NCBI GenBank assembly: GCA_017883025.1
Contig: JADGOH010000036.1
Coordinates: forward strand, 1-51,181
DNA: 51,181 nt
Source of the DNA: Acidimicrobiales bacterium
Lineage (GTDB): Bacteria; Actinomycetota; Acidimicrobiia; Acidimicrobiales; RAAP-2
Direction: 5' to 3'
The notes beneath the pieces were generated by a model that was not told where the DNA came from, searched no databases, and worked only from the letters and a program-made list of their open reading frames with translations. Below are positions 41,006 through 48,950 of this stretch, in pieces. The stretch's first letter is position 1, and each line of letters starts with the position of its first letter. The translations under genes were made by a program, and so were the position numbers.

Positions 41006-41122
41006 GGCGAAATTGGCCTAGCCGGGTCGCACCTTGGCCGGCTCGGCTCCGAAGAGCTTGGTGGAGAAGGTGATCGCCTCGTCGAGGTCGGACACGTCGA
41101 GAGCGGGCTGCACACGGGGACC
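41006..41122 (-). pseudogene. arsI/cadI remnant: N-terminus of a VOC-family As/Cd-response protein
   Basis: The minus-strand frame reads VQPALDVSDLDEAITFSTKL, then FGAEPAKVRPG, a TAG, and ANFA. This matches the start of ArsI/CadI-type proteins (RVQLALNV.DLDEAI.FY.KLFG.EPAKVRPGYANFA). The expected Tyr codon is TAG, and no start codon is in place. About 35 codons remain before the sequence jumps into the arsC remnant at about 41000. Confidence 0.7.
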
Positions 41123-41161
41123 GCGTGCTGCCCGCCACCGGCGGACCATGCGCTGACCGAG

Positions 41162-41457
41162 GTGGAGGCGATCCGGCTGCCCGGCGTACTCGCAGTGCTG
41201 AGCGATCCCGTGCGACTTCGCATCTTCTCGATCATCGCCAACCAGGACGAAGCGTGCAGCTGCAACCTCGAAGCTCCGCTCGGCAAGAGCCAGCCGACGA
41301 TCTCCCACCACCCCCACGGGCTGGCGGGCGCGGGGTTGATCGTCGGGGAGGAGCGCGGCCGATGGACGTGGTGGCGGCCCTGCCCGCGCAGCTCGACGCG
41401 CGGGGTGCCGCGCTCGGGACGCTCGGCTGCGGAGCGGCCGGGACGACCGACAGCTAG
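41162..41457 (+). pseudogene. arsR remnant: frameshifted ArsR-family repressor
   Basis: The plus strand encodes VEAIRLPGVLAVLSDPVRLR, then IIANQDEACSCNLEAPLGKS and QPTISHH, the clear wing-HTH of an ArsR/SmtB repressor with a C-x-C metal site (CSCNLE). After GRWTWWR the reading frame shifts: the continuation LPAQLDARGAALGTLGC lies in another frame, consistent with loss of one base at about 41377-41380. The recognition helix is also altered (HHPHGLAGAG for HHLKVLREAG). It is divergent from the arsI remnant, the usual arrangement. A sequencing error could cause the frameshift alone, but not the neighbouring deletion. Confidence 0.72.
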
Positions 41458-43355
41458 CGCGGCGGGGACGGTCGGAGTTGCTGTCGTCTCGCGTAGACCC
41501 AGGAGCGGGTCGACCGCCACGAGCGGCGAACGGCCATTCGCTTCTGCGTCAGTAGACCGTCGCGGCGGAGTGCCACGTCGGAGCCGGCCGCTTCGTGGAT
41601 CGCCTGGGCCATCCGGAGATAGGAGTGGCGTCGGTAGTGCCGGATGTCCGCCGCCAGGTCGTCCCGGGAGACGACGAAGGAGCGGACATCGCACACCGTG
41701 ACGTTCGGGAGCGTTGCCACCACCTCGTCGAGCGCCGTGTTCATCTGGGCGTGACGCAGGTGGCGGTCAGGTTCGCCGGGATTGTCCACCGCGACCTCCG
41801 CCCCGTTGATCAGGACCAGGCGTGCATCGTCGGGCAGTGACCGGGCCAACCAACGGATGTTCTCCTGGAACGCCTCCGGCGTCAGGGGGCCGCGGTGCTC
41901 GAACTCCCGTGCGAACCACTCGAGGAAGTCCCGGTCGATCGCCACGTCGCCGAACTTCGCCTCCACATGGGGCCACTGGCTCTGTTCGGTGACCACGCAG
42001 TCGTACTGGTTCCACGGCACCACGAGACCCGTGGCCCGGTGCCTGTAGCGCCCCTGGGTGTAGTCCATCAGGACGCTGTACACCAACACGTCGTAGTCGG
42101 GCTCGACCACCACGGGTGAGCGGAAGGCCTCCCGATCGAGGAAGGGGAGCCGGTCGACGACCTCCGCCTGCGCCGCCGACAGCCCGGTGACGGACTGCCG
42201 GAGGATGTCCGTGTGCTCCACGTGGATGACGGCTCCGGTCGGCCCGTTCCGCGAGAAGTCCGTGTCGATTGTGCCCCCAAGGTATTGGGCGGCGGCCATG
42301 AGGTCGCACCCTCCCACCATGAGCAACCGCCCGTCGTTGAGTGGCCGCGACGCCTCGGGTGCTTCGCCCCACGACCCCTCGCCATCGCCGGTGCCACTGC
42401 CGGCGGTGTCGAGTGTGATCCAGTCGACCGGCGTCCCGAGGGTGGACGCGACTTCACCGACCACGGTCAGAGCGGGACGGCCCAGCATCTCGTGGACCCA
42501 CTGTTCGACACCCATGTGCAAGATCCGACACGAGAAGAGGAAGTCGGTGAGCACGCTCCCGTCGCCCGACAGCGAGTAGAAACCGCAGATCCCGTAGTCC
42601 CCGTACCGGTCGCGGACGCGCACGAACCCGGAAGGCGTGGACGGGTCTGCGAGCAGCGCGTCGAACTCCTGCCGCGACGGCCTCCGCTTGGTGAAGTTGA
42701 GCTGGTTGGTCCGGTGCACCAGGTCGAACAGCCGGTCTGCCTCCGCTGGCGAGGCGTCGAACATGCCGGCCCGGATGGCGCACGAGCGGAGGAACGCCTC
42801 GCTCGATGCGCCCGCGGACTCGCGGGCCTCCCGTTTGCGGTCGAGGATCCGGTACTGCCGCAGCCGGGAGAGCCCCGTGTCGTCCTTGCCGCGCAACTCC
42901 GGGAGGTCGAGCAGACGCTCGATGACCCCGGGGCCGGCGGTCTGGATGCCGGGAACCGCGCTGCGCACCTCCTCCAGGTTGAATGGGAGGTCGTCGACGA
43001 ACAGTACCGATTCCGGTCGCAACTGGGCGTCCTCGACGATCCGGGCGACGACCGCGCCTTTCGCCGCCCAGTCGATCCGGGCGAAGACGAACTCCTCCCA
43101 GATGCCTTCGGCCTCGAGCCTGGCCCGGGCCACGTCAGGATCGTTCTTGGAGCAGATCGAGTTCACGATCCCCCGCCGGTTCAGGGTGCGCACGATGTCG
43201 GCATGCACCGGGTCGATCACCACCGGACCCTCGCTGAGCGTGCCGGACCAGAATGTGTCGTCGAGGTCCCAGATCACGAGCCGGATCGGTTCCTGCAGCG
43301 GGAACCGGGAAGATGGGTCGTCGTCGACGATGTCGTCAGACGGTAGTCCGCTCAT
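41454..43355 (-). CDS. HAD-IIIC/FkbH-like protein with SGNH-like C-terminal domain
   Basis: A 633-aa protein. The N-terminal third is an FkbH-like HAD domain: LVIWDLDDTFWSGTLSEG (D-x-D nucleophile), NSICSKNDPDVAR and VLFVDDLPFNLEEVRSAVPG. The next section is an acetyltransferase-like segment (LFDLVHRTNQLNFTKRRPSR) usual in FkbH proteins. The last 300 residues begin LLMVGGCDLMAAAQYLGG, resembling SGNH/DUF6270-type hydrolases, and end RHSYLRMAQAIHEAAG. FkbH proteins load acyl groups onto carriers in polyketide or glycan decoration. The MSGLPSDD start has AAGGGA upstream; the track starts at 43376. Divergent from a sulfotransferase. Confidence 0.8.
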   Translation of the reverse strand: MSGLPSDDIVDDDPSSRFPLQEPIRLVIWDLDDTFWSGTLSEGPVVIDPVHADIVRTLNRRGIVNSICSKNDPDVARARLEAEGIWEEFVFARIDWAAKGAVVARIVEDAQLRPESVLFVDDLPFNLEEVRSAVPGIQTAGPGVIERLLDLPELRGKDDTGLSRLRQYRILDRKREARESAGASSEAFLRSCAIRAGMFDASPAEADRLFDLVHRTNQLNFTKRRPSRQEFDALLADPSTPSGFVRVRDRYGDYGICGFYSLSGDGSVLTDFLFSCRILHMGVEQWVHEMLGRPALTVVGEVASTLGTPVDWITLDTAGSGTGDGEGSWGEAPEASRPLNDGRLLMVGGCDLMAAAQYLGGTIDTDFSRNGPTGAVIHVEHTDILRQSVTGLSAAQAEVVDRLPFLDREAFRSPVVVEPDYDVLVYSVLMDYTQGRYRHRATGLVVPWNQYDCVVTEQSQWPHVEAKFGDVAIDRDFLEWFAREFEHRGPLTPEAFQENIRWLARSLPDDARLVLINGAEVAVDNPGEPDRHLRHAQMNTALDEVVATLPNVTVCDVRSFVVSRDDLAADIRHYRRHSYLRMAQAIHEAAGSDVALRRDGLLTQKRMAVRRSWRSTRSWVYARRQQLRPSPPR

Positions 43356-43539
43356 CTGAATCCCTTGTGCCTCCATGGTCCCACCAGGCTCGCGACCGGG
43401 GCATCCGCACGCCTCGAAGGTCGATCCAGTGGTCGGTCCATCCGGCGCCGATAGTAGCCCAGCCCAAGTCGCCAGCCCATCGGCGCCGGCATCATCGCGA
43501 CCCTCACGACCACGACGCGGGATGCACAGGAGCCCACGC

Positions 43540-43545
43540 TACAGT
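43540..43545 (+). promoter_or_regulatory. -10 element, leaderless start of sulfotransferase
   Basis: TACAGT followed by 6 nt and ATG at 43552; no Shine-Dalgarno sequence. Confidence 0.5.
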
Positions 43546-43551
43546 GACCAA

Positions 43552-44424
43552 ATGGCACTCCTTCGGTCGGGACGCCCCCCGCTGACCGCTGCCGCCGTGG
43601 GCCGCAAACTGCGTTGGTGGTCCGTCTTCGCCTCGCACTACCTCACCGCAGATCTGCGCCAACTGCCGGACTTCGTCATCCTCGGCACCCAACGCGGCAG
43701 TACGACGTCGCTCTACCGTTGGTTGAGTTCGCATCCGGACGTCGCACCCGCGTTGAAGAAGGAGGTCCACTACTTCGACGACCACTACCAGCACGGATTC
43801 CGCTGGTACCGGGCCCATTTTCCGCTGCGGCGCCGGGGTCGAACGACCGGCGAGGCCAGTCCGTACATGCTCTTTCATCCGCTCGCCCCCAAACGGGCGG
43901 CTGCTGCGCTCCCCGCGTCGACCAAGTTCATCGTGCTCCTGAGGGAGCCCGTCGACCGGGCGGTCTCGCACTACTGGTACTGGCAGAAGCTGGGGCTGTA
44001 CGAGACGGAGACCTTTGCACGGGCCATCGAACTCGAGCCGGCACGGATGGCCGCCGTCGAGGAGCAGGTCCTCCGGGGCGAACGGAGCGTTGATCACGTC
44101 GCCTACTCCTACCTGTCCCGTGGCGTCTACGAACCCCAGCTCCGTCGGTGGTTCGACGCGGTCGGACGTGACCGGATCCTCGTCCTGGAGAGTGAGCAAC
44201 TGAACACCGATCCACACTGCTCCGAGCAGGTGCTCGACTGGATCGGGCTCCGCCGATGGGACGAGCCATTCCCCCTCGTCAACGGAGCGGAGCGCACCGA
44301 GGGGGAAGATCCTGAGTTGCTGCGCCGGCTCCACGAGTACTTCGAACCGCACAACCAGGCGCTCTTCGAGCTGCTCGGATCCCCGCTGTGGGGCGCCGAC
44401 GCGGACGTACCCGGCCCCCGCTGA
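43552..44424 (+). CDS. PAPS-dependent sulfotransferase
   Basis: A 290-aa sulfotransferase of the heparan-type (NDST-like) family. The 5'-phosphosulfate loop is FVILGTQRGSTTSLYRWLSS (R-G-x-T-S), followed by KKEVHYFDDHYQHGFRWYR. The 3'-phosphate site is KFIVLLREPVDRAVSHYWYW (R-x-P-x-x-R-x-x-S-x-Y). It would transfer sulfate from PAPS to a hydroxyl or amine on a glycan, lipid or small molecule. It is divergent from the FkbH-like gene and has a convergent paralogue at 44897-45775. Confidence 0.87.
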   Translation: MALLRSGRPPLTAAAVGRKLRWWSVFASHYLTADLRQLPDFVILGTQRGSTTSLYRWLSSHPDVAPALKKEVHYFDDHYQHGFRWYRAHFPLRRRGRTTGEASPYMLFHPLAPKRAAAALPASTKFIVLLREPVDRAVSHYWYWQKLGLYETETFARAIELEPARMAAVEEQVLRGERSVDHVAYSYLSRGVYEPQLRRWFDAVGRDRILVLESEQLNTDPHCSEQVLDWIGLRRWDEPFPLVNGAERTEGEDPELLRRLHEYFEPHNQALFELLGSPLWGADADVPGPR

Positions 44425-44570
44425 GTCGGGCGCCGGACCGCCACCTTCGACACCGCATCCGACGACGCCGCCCGCAGCGGTCGGCCCCTCGCGGGGACCC
44501 GTCACCTGGCCGGCGGATCCTGGCACCCACCTCCCAGGAGAGGAGCACGTTGGCGAACGAGGTTGCCGTC

Positions 44571-44588
44571 CTGTCGGCCGGCCGACAG
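44571..44588. repeat. 18-bp perfect palindrome
   Basis: CTGTCGGCCGGCCGACAG is fully self-complementary. It sits between convergent genes and could be a bidirectional terminator, a protein site or a scar of a mobile element; the sequence does not decide. Confidence 0.5.
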
Positions 44589-44609
44589 GATCAAGGTGGC
44601 CCCCGGCCG

Positions 44610-44720
44610 GAGCGGCAGATGGGCCGCGGGCCTCCGCAAGAAGTCGCCATGCCGGGGGCACACGAAGTCGAGGGCCATGTAGACCTGCTGCCCGACGGTC
44701 GGACCGTGCCCGCACCGCGA
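44610..44720 (-). pseudogene. DUF723-like fragment
   Basis: Within the minus-strand ORF 44502-44789 the stretch VYMALDFVCPRHGDFLRRPA then AHL fits the CPxHGxF...P..HL repeat motif of DUF723, a treble-clef-type domain often linked to mobile elements and endonucleases. Only one repeat is recognisable, without the expected GC-x2-C continuation, so this looks like a relic. The match is short and could be chance. Confidence 0.3.
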
Positions 44721-44896
44721 AATGGGGTGTCCGGGCGACCTTGGAGGACTCGTCCACTGCGTCCAGTTCGGCAATGGCCGGGCGCTCACGGGTGGACTCG
44801 TCGCATGGGCGGTAGCGGCGGGTGCCGCCGATGATGTCGTCGAAGGAGTGGTTGATCCGCAGCAGGCGGCGGGACGGCCTGGCGCTGGCGCCGGGG

Positions 44897-45775
44897 TCAG
44901 CCGGTGGCGGATCGGCCCGGATCGCCCGTCCAGAGCTCGCGGCCCAGCAGCTCGAACAGCTCCCGGTTGGGCGCTGCGAACCGCGTCCGGAGCCGGTCGA
45001 GCAGCCCGGCGTCCTCGCCGTCGAGCCGGTCGGCCCCGTACAACTGCGGGTACGGGACGCCGGCCGGTTCGAGTCCGAGCCGGTCGAGCACCAGGTCGCG
45101 TTCGCCTCCGCCGTCGTAGAGGCGCTCACTCTCCAGGACCAGGACGCGGTCCCGGCCGACGGCATCGAACCAGCGGCGCAACTGCGGGGCATAGTCCCCC
45201 CGCGCCTGGTACGAGAACGCCATGTGCTCCCTGCTCCACTCACCGCGCTCGAAGGCGTCCTGCGTGGCCGCCAGCCGCTCCGGCTCCAGGTCGAGGGCGC
45301 GGGCGATCGGCTCGGTCTCCCACAACCCGATCCGCCGGTTGTGCCAGTAGTGGGAGATGGCCCGCTGCACCGGGTCCCGCAGCACTACGAGGAATGTGGT
45401 GTGCGCCGGCAGGTCACGTGCCGCCCGGACCGGGGACACCGGGTTGTACAGCATGTGCGTGCTGGACTCCCCGGTGATCCCGCGGTGCCACCTCACCGGG
45501 AAGTGGGACCGGTACCAGGCGGGCCCCCTGCCGTAGTCGCGGTCGAAGTAGTGCACCTCCTTCGCGTAGCGGTACGCGGGGGCCACGCCAGGCTGGGCGT
45601 TGAGCCAGTTGATGAGCGACGTGGTACCCCCGCGCATCGTCCCGACGATCACAAAGTCGGGGAGCACCCGTAGCGAGGAGGTCAGCTGACGGGCGGTGAA
45701 CCGGGCCTTGGCATCGGCCCGGCCGGCGAAACCCGGCGCGCCCGCACCTGACGGTCGTGCCCCCTTGCCACCCAT
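44897..45775 (-). CDS. PAPS-dependent sulfotransferase
   Basis: A 292-aa paralogue of the sulfotransferase at 43552. 5'-phosphosulfate loop FVIVGTMRGGTTSLINWLNA, then AKEVHYFDRDYGRGPAWYRS. 3'-phosphate site TFLVVLRDPVQRAISHYWHN. The two proteins share nearly identical QLRRWFDAVGRDRVLVLESE segments. The start at 45775 follows TACTGT by 6 nt; the ORF track starts 62 codons earlier. Substrate unknown. No sulfate-activation genes are in the window. Confidence 0.88.
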   Translation of the reverse strand: MGGKGARPSGAGAPGFAGRADAKARFTARQLTSSLRVLPDFVIVGTMRGGTTSLINWLNAQPGVAPAYRYAKEVHYFDRDYGRGPAWYRSHFPVRWHRGITGESSTHMLYNPVSPVRAARDLPAHTTFLVVLRDPVQRAISHYWHNRRIGLWETEPIARALDLEPERLAATQDAFERGEWSREHMAFSYQARGDYAPQLRRWFDAVGRDRVLVLESERLYDGGGERDLVLDRLGLEPAGVPYPQLYGADRLDGEDAGLLDRLRTRFAAPNRELFELLGRELWTGDPGRSATG

Positions 45776-46564
45776 GGATCGACAGTAGCACCGGGCCCCT
45801 GGTGTGCTCCTGCGATGGTGGCGCTCCCGACGGGACGATGACGGCCTCGTCGGACGTCGCGCGCGGCCCTGTCGCCTATCCCCCACCCCCGGGCGAACGT
45901 GCCCACGGCAACGGGGCCACGGCAAGGGATCGGAGAGAGTGGGGTCTGCAACTCCCCACACCCATTCCTCGGCCCGCCGAGGTTCGAAGCCGCCGCCGAC
46001 CGCTGGGCGCCGTGGCCTCGGTTCGCCGGCCGGGGACGGGGTGGCTCAGCGCTGGACGCCTTCAACCTGCCCGTCCCGGCCCGGCCGACCAACGAGTTCG
46101 ATGTCGACTTGCCGCTCGCCTCGGGTGTCCCACCTACCCGTTCTGCGGCACACTCGCCGCCATTGACGGACGCGCTAGGGGACACGTGCGGCCGCCCGGA
46201 TCCGTCGATCGGTGCGAGCGGAGCTCCCCGTCCTCCGATCTCGCAGCCGCTCGGATCAGCTGCCCGGTTTCAGCGGAGACGTCGCCGATTCCGGATGCGG
46301 CTCCCAGCCGACGGGCCTCGACCGGGACTGCCCTCGCGTGCCGTGCCCGACTCGGCAGTCTCCCTCGACCACGGTGCACCCCAGTCATCCCGTGTGTCAT
46401 CCAGCGTGATCCGAGGGACCTGGCCCGACGACGATCCGGCATCCGGCACGGCGCCAGCGCCAGCATCGATGGGCGGCCGGCAGCGGAGGGCCCAATCGGC
46501 GCCGACATCCGTGGGCGGGGAGGGCCGGCGCGTCATGGGACGCGCGGGCTGACGGCGATCACCT
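45776..46564. other. 789-bp region without a supported gene
   Basis: Several overlapping ORFs exist on both strands (for example 45899-46552 plus and 46134-46508 minus), but their translations are Pro/Arg/Ser-rich, lack any motif I recognise, and have no start signals. Apart from the -10 hexamer of the sulfotransferase I see nothing functional. It may be decayed coding DNA. Confidence 0.45.
45782..45787 (-). promoter_or_regulatory. -10 element, leaderless start of sulfotransferase 2
   Basis: On the minus strand TACTGT, then CGATCC (6 nt), then ATG at 45775. Confidence 0.5.
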
Positions 46565-46954
46565 TCAATGGCGAACGGCGACGACGAGTTCGGCCATGCA
46601 GCGCTCCCATCCCTCAAGGTGGGAGGGCTCACGGTCCGCCGGGAGGTCGCCGTGGGTGAGGTTCACGATCGTGTCGGCGCCGTCGGCGACGAACACCACC
46701 TCCACCGTGCTGCTCCCGGGCGGCATCGTGGCATCCTCGGGGATCCCCCAGGTGAAGACCACCCGGTGGGGTGGCTCCACCGCGACGTAGCTGCCGCGGG
46801 CGGCGACCCCGCTGAAGTCGACGGCGAAGGTCCCGCCCGGCCTGGCGTCGAGCTCGACGCGCTCCCCGATCCAGGTGAGCATCAGTTGGGGGTCGGTGAA
46901 GTAGGGGAACACCACTTCGGGGGGTGCGGAGATGCGCACGCTGGTGCTGATCAT
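46565..46954 (-). CDS. SRPBCC/AHSA1-type protein
   Basis: A 129-aa START-fold protein. It opens ISTSVRISAPPEVVFPYFTD with LTWIGERVELDARPGGTFAV, typical of AHSA1-like (activator of Hsp90 ATPase homologue) proteins, and ends LEGWERCMAELVVAVRH. Such small hydrophobic-cavity proteins bind unknown ligands and often pair with ArsR regulators. Its ATG overlaps the ArsR stop (ATGA), so it is translationally coupled. Confidence 0.88.
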   Translation of the reverse strand: MISTSVRISAPPEVVFPYFTDPQLMLTWIGERVELDARPGGTFAVDFSGVAARGSYVAVEPPHRVVFTWGIPEDATMPPGSSTVEVVFVADGADTIVNLTHGDLPADREPSHLEGWERCMAELVVAVRH

Positions 46955-47310
46955 GGCGGCCTTCTCTCGGTACGTGGGTGGGCTTGCTCGACGGACAGTT
47001 TCAGGCGTAGGAGGGCGTCCGGCCAGAACTCGTCGAGCAGGGTGCGCAGCGGCTCGAGTGACTCGGACCGCAACGAATAGAGCCGGCGGGTGCCTTCACG
47101 GCGCTCGGCCAGCAGCCCGGCCCGCTTGAGGACGGCGAGGTGCTGACTGACGGCCTGCTGGGTGAGGTCGAAGCGGGCGGCGATCTTCCCGGCGGGAAGC
47201 TCGGCGTGCTGGACCAGCCGCAGGATCTGGCGCCGGTGGGGATCGGCGAGCGCCCGCAGGACCGCATCGGGTCCGACGGACACGGCCAGCTCCTCGGGCT
47301 CGGGCGTCAT
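46951..47310 (-). CDS. ArsR-family transcriptional regulator
   Basis: A 119-aa winged-HTH protein: VLRALADPHRRQILRLVQHA, recognition region LTQQAVSQHLAVLKRAGLLA and the wing RREGTRRLYSLRSESLEPLR. It lacks the Cys metal motif of metal-sensing ArsR members and belongs to the group paired with AHSA1 proteins. It sits between two AHSA1 genes (44 bp from the upstream one, coupled to the downstream one). It may bind the palindromes at 47852-47886 and autoregulate the operon; that is inference. Confidence 0.9.
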   Translation of the reverse strand: MTPEPEELAVSVGPDAVLRALADPHRRQILRLVQHAELPAGKIAARFDLTQQAVSQHLAVLKRAGLLAERREGTRRLYSLRSESLEPLRTLLDEFWPDALLRLKLSVEQAHPRTERRPP

Positions 47311-47353
47311 CGGTGCTTTCTAACGGAGTGCGACGTCCGCCGTCCAAGCTCGC

Positions 47354-47836
47354 TCAGTGGGCGGCGTGTTCGGCGCGCCATGCGGCGAACCGCTCGGCGG
47401 GCGGGTTCGGGCTGCCGGCGCTCCGGTCGACGTAGTCGACGAGGCTGGCGAGGTGGCGCGTCCACCCGGCATTGCACATCTCGAAGCACTCGAGGCTGGG
47501 GTTCAGGCCCTGATGGTGGAAGCGCAGTTCGGTGCCGGCGCCGACCGGCTCGAGATCGAAGATGATCGAGGTCCCGACCCAATCGGGGGCGGCCTCGCAG
47601 ACGAGCACGTCCCAGCGGACCCGCGAAGGTCGGTCGGCCTCGTCGACCCGCATCACGACCTCCAGGTCGCCCATCAGGAAGCGGAGCGTCTCGCCGGCGT
47701 CGGCGCCTCCGGCGGCGGGGGTCCACCAGCCGGTCAGGGCGTCGATGTCGGTCAGCGCCGAGAACACGGCGTCGGGGGCGGCCGCGAAGGTCTTCGTCGA
47801 GCGGAAGTCGTCGGTGGTGGTGGGAGTGGTGCTCAT
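47354..47836 (-). CDS. SRPBCC/AHSA1-type protein
   Basis: A 160-aa START-fold protein: STKTFAAAPDAVFSALTDID, LTGWWTPAAGGADAGETLRF and a C-terminal NAGWTRHLASLVDYVDRSAG. It is the first gene of an AHSA1-ArsR-AHSA1 operon. GAAAGGAACC precedes the ATG at 47836, which is why that start was preferred over the track start six codons earlier. The ligand is unknown. Confidence 0.88.
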   Translation of the reverse strand: MSTTPTTTDDFRSTKTFAAAPDAVFSALTDIDALTGWWTPAAGGADAGETLRFLMGDLEVVMRVDEADRPSRVRWDVLVCEAAPDWVGTSIIFDLEPVGAGTELRFHHQGLNPSLECFEMCNAGWTRHLASLVDYVDRSAGSPNPPAERFAAWRAEHAAH

Positions 47837-47851
47837 GGCTGGTTCCTTTCT

Positions 47852-47886
47852 CAAGTATTTACTTGTACAAGTTACTTCTTGTACAA
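47852..47886 (-). promoter_or_regulatory. nested palindromic operator/promoter of the AHSA1-ArsR operon
   Basis: An AT-rich block just upstream of the operon. CAAGTA-TT-TACTTG (47852-47865) overlaps the 12-bp palindrome ACTTGTACAAGT (47861-47872), and a second TTGTACAA lies at 47879-47886, 16 bp from the first. Repeated inverted half-sites suggest binding of a dimeric regulator over the promoter. Confidence 0.6.
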
Positions 47887-48343
47887 TAGGCCTCGGTCAG
47901 GTATGCGTCAAGTGGGCGGCGACACACCGGATCGCGGACACTGGCCTCGGCGCAGTTCGTCCGGTATTGCTCGGAATCCGCGGCAGCGCCTCCAGGTTGC
48001 CCAGGGAGAATCAGGGTCCAGCCGCGATTGGGCGAGATGGTCAAGCAAACAGTGGTCGTACGACGAGGACGTCAAGGGAGGGTCCACACCGGAATCGGAC
48101 CCTGGTCTGAGCTCACATTCGTCGACGCTCAATCAGTGAGGCGGGGCAATCCACGCCGCCGTCTCATTGGGTCGAGCGTCCCGCCTGGCTCGATCCGCAA
48201 CGCGTCGAGCGCGGACCACCGGACGAGCCAACAGACGATGACGCAGCCCTCCACAATGGAGGTAACCGGACCCCCGATAGCTGGTCCGGTGCAGTTCACG
48301 GGAACCCGGTCACCAGCAAGGAGCCCCAACCAGCGGTCAATCC
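47887..48343. other. intergenic region without a supported gene
   Basis: A 457-bp stretch. The only longer frame, on the minus strand (48129-48557), has no start signal or recognisable domain. Base composition is lower in GC than most of the window. I see nothing functional beyond the operator at its left edge. Confidence 0.4.
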
Positions 48344-48619
48344 GTGACACGGATCGTCTCTGCGAAGGTACCCGAGCGGTGCTCGTACCAGTGGGCCCGG
48401 ATCGAGACGCATGGGCTTCCGGAAGGGTCCGATCAGTTCGTGGCCAAGTGGCAGATGAGCCGGACCGCTCCAGAAGGTCGCGCCTGGTTCGAACAGACGG
48501 TGGTCGAGGACAGGGCCAGGTGGGAAGCGATCGGAACGCGACGGGGTCCGGCTCCAAAGGTGCCCCAGAGCGCCCGCCGTGGGTTGGCCTCGTTGGTCAG
48601 CGTTGCAGCCGTTCGGTGA
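48344..48619 (+). CDS. hypothetical protein (uncertain)
   Basis: A 91-aa frame starting with [23 protein letters not shown], continuing with [20 protein letters not shown]. The composition is balanced and protein-like, with aromatic residues in plausible helices, but there is no family I recognise, no Shine-Dalgarno sequence and no leaderless hexamer. Codon third positions are less GC-biased than in clear genes. Its 3' end overlaps the convergent DUF1905 gene by 23 bp. It could be a relic or a chance frame. Confidence 0.35.
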   Translation: MTRIVSAKVPERCSYQWARIETHGLPEGSDQFVAKWQMSRTAPEGRAWFEQTVVEDRARWEAIGTRRGPAPKVPQSARRGLASLVSVAAVR

Positions 48620-48887
48620 GTCGAACGGTGACCGTGTCGCCCACGTCCTTGCCGATCTTCGTTCGGATGTCGGCCTTGATCGGCAACTTGTGCGTGCCGT
48701 CACCGAGTGCCATGAAGGAGCTCTGGAATGGTTCGCCGTCTACGGTGCCACGTACCTTCACCAAGCCCTTCGTCCCGAAGTACTCTGCTGAGCCCGCCAT
48801 GACGACGTATGTCCATCCGCCGTTGCTGGGGCTCTTCTGCAGCGCAGCCCGAAAGCTCTTGTCCATGTCCGGATCATCGTCCGCCAT
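48597..48887 (-). CDS. DUF1905 domain protein
   Basis: A 96-aa protein: [60 protein letters not shown] and [20 protein letters not shown]. These match the DUF1905 beta-barrel. The usual C-terminal partner domain (a bacteriocin-protection YdeI-like helix region) is absent. Start uncertain: the ATG at 48887 was preferred to the TTG at 48917. Function unknown. Confidence 0.8.
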   Translation of the reverse strand: MADDDPDMDKSFRAALQKSPSNGGWTYVVMAGSAEYFGTKGLVKVRGTVDGEPFQSSFMALGDGTHKLPIKADIRTKIGKDVGDTVTVRLTERLQR

Positions 48888-48950
48888 GGAGCCGCCGTCC
48901 ACTGCAAGGGCGTCCAACGTACGCCGGGTCGGTGTGGCACTCCCGTGGCG

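Larger units (their letters stand above)
44425..44896. other. non-coding region between convergent sulfotransferases
   Basis: A 472-bp stretch with no intact gene. It contains an 18-bp perfect palindrome (44571-44588) and a short DUF723-like coding fragment on the minus strand. Frames on both strands are short or low-complexity. Confidence 0.55.

Noticed and set aside
43504-45243. 579-aa minus-strand ORF across both sulfotransferases
   Set aside because: Shadow of the sulfotransferase genes in other frames; Ser/Thr/Arg-rich translation without motifs.
46134-46508. 124-aa minus-strand ORF in the 789-bp gap
   Set aside because: Arg/Pro/Ser-rich, no motif and no start signal; not distinguishable from chance in GC-rich DNA.
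48129-48557. 142-aa minus-strand ORF with a short hydrophobic stretch (EGCVIVCWLVRW)
   Set aside because: No start signal, no recognisable domain, low coding-like codon use and overlap with the plus-strand frame at 48344.
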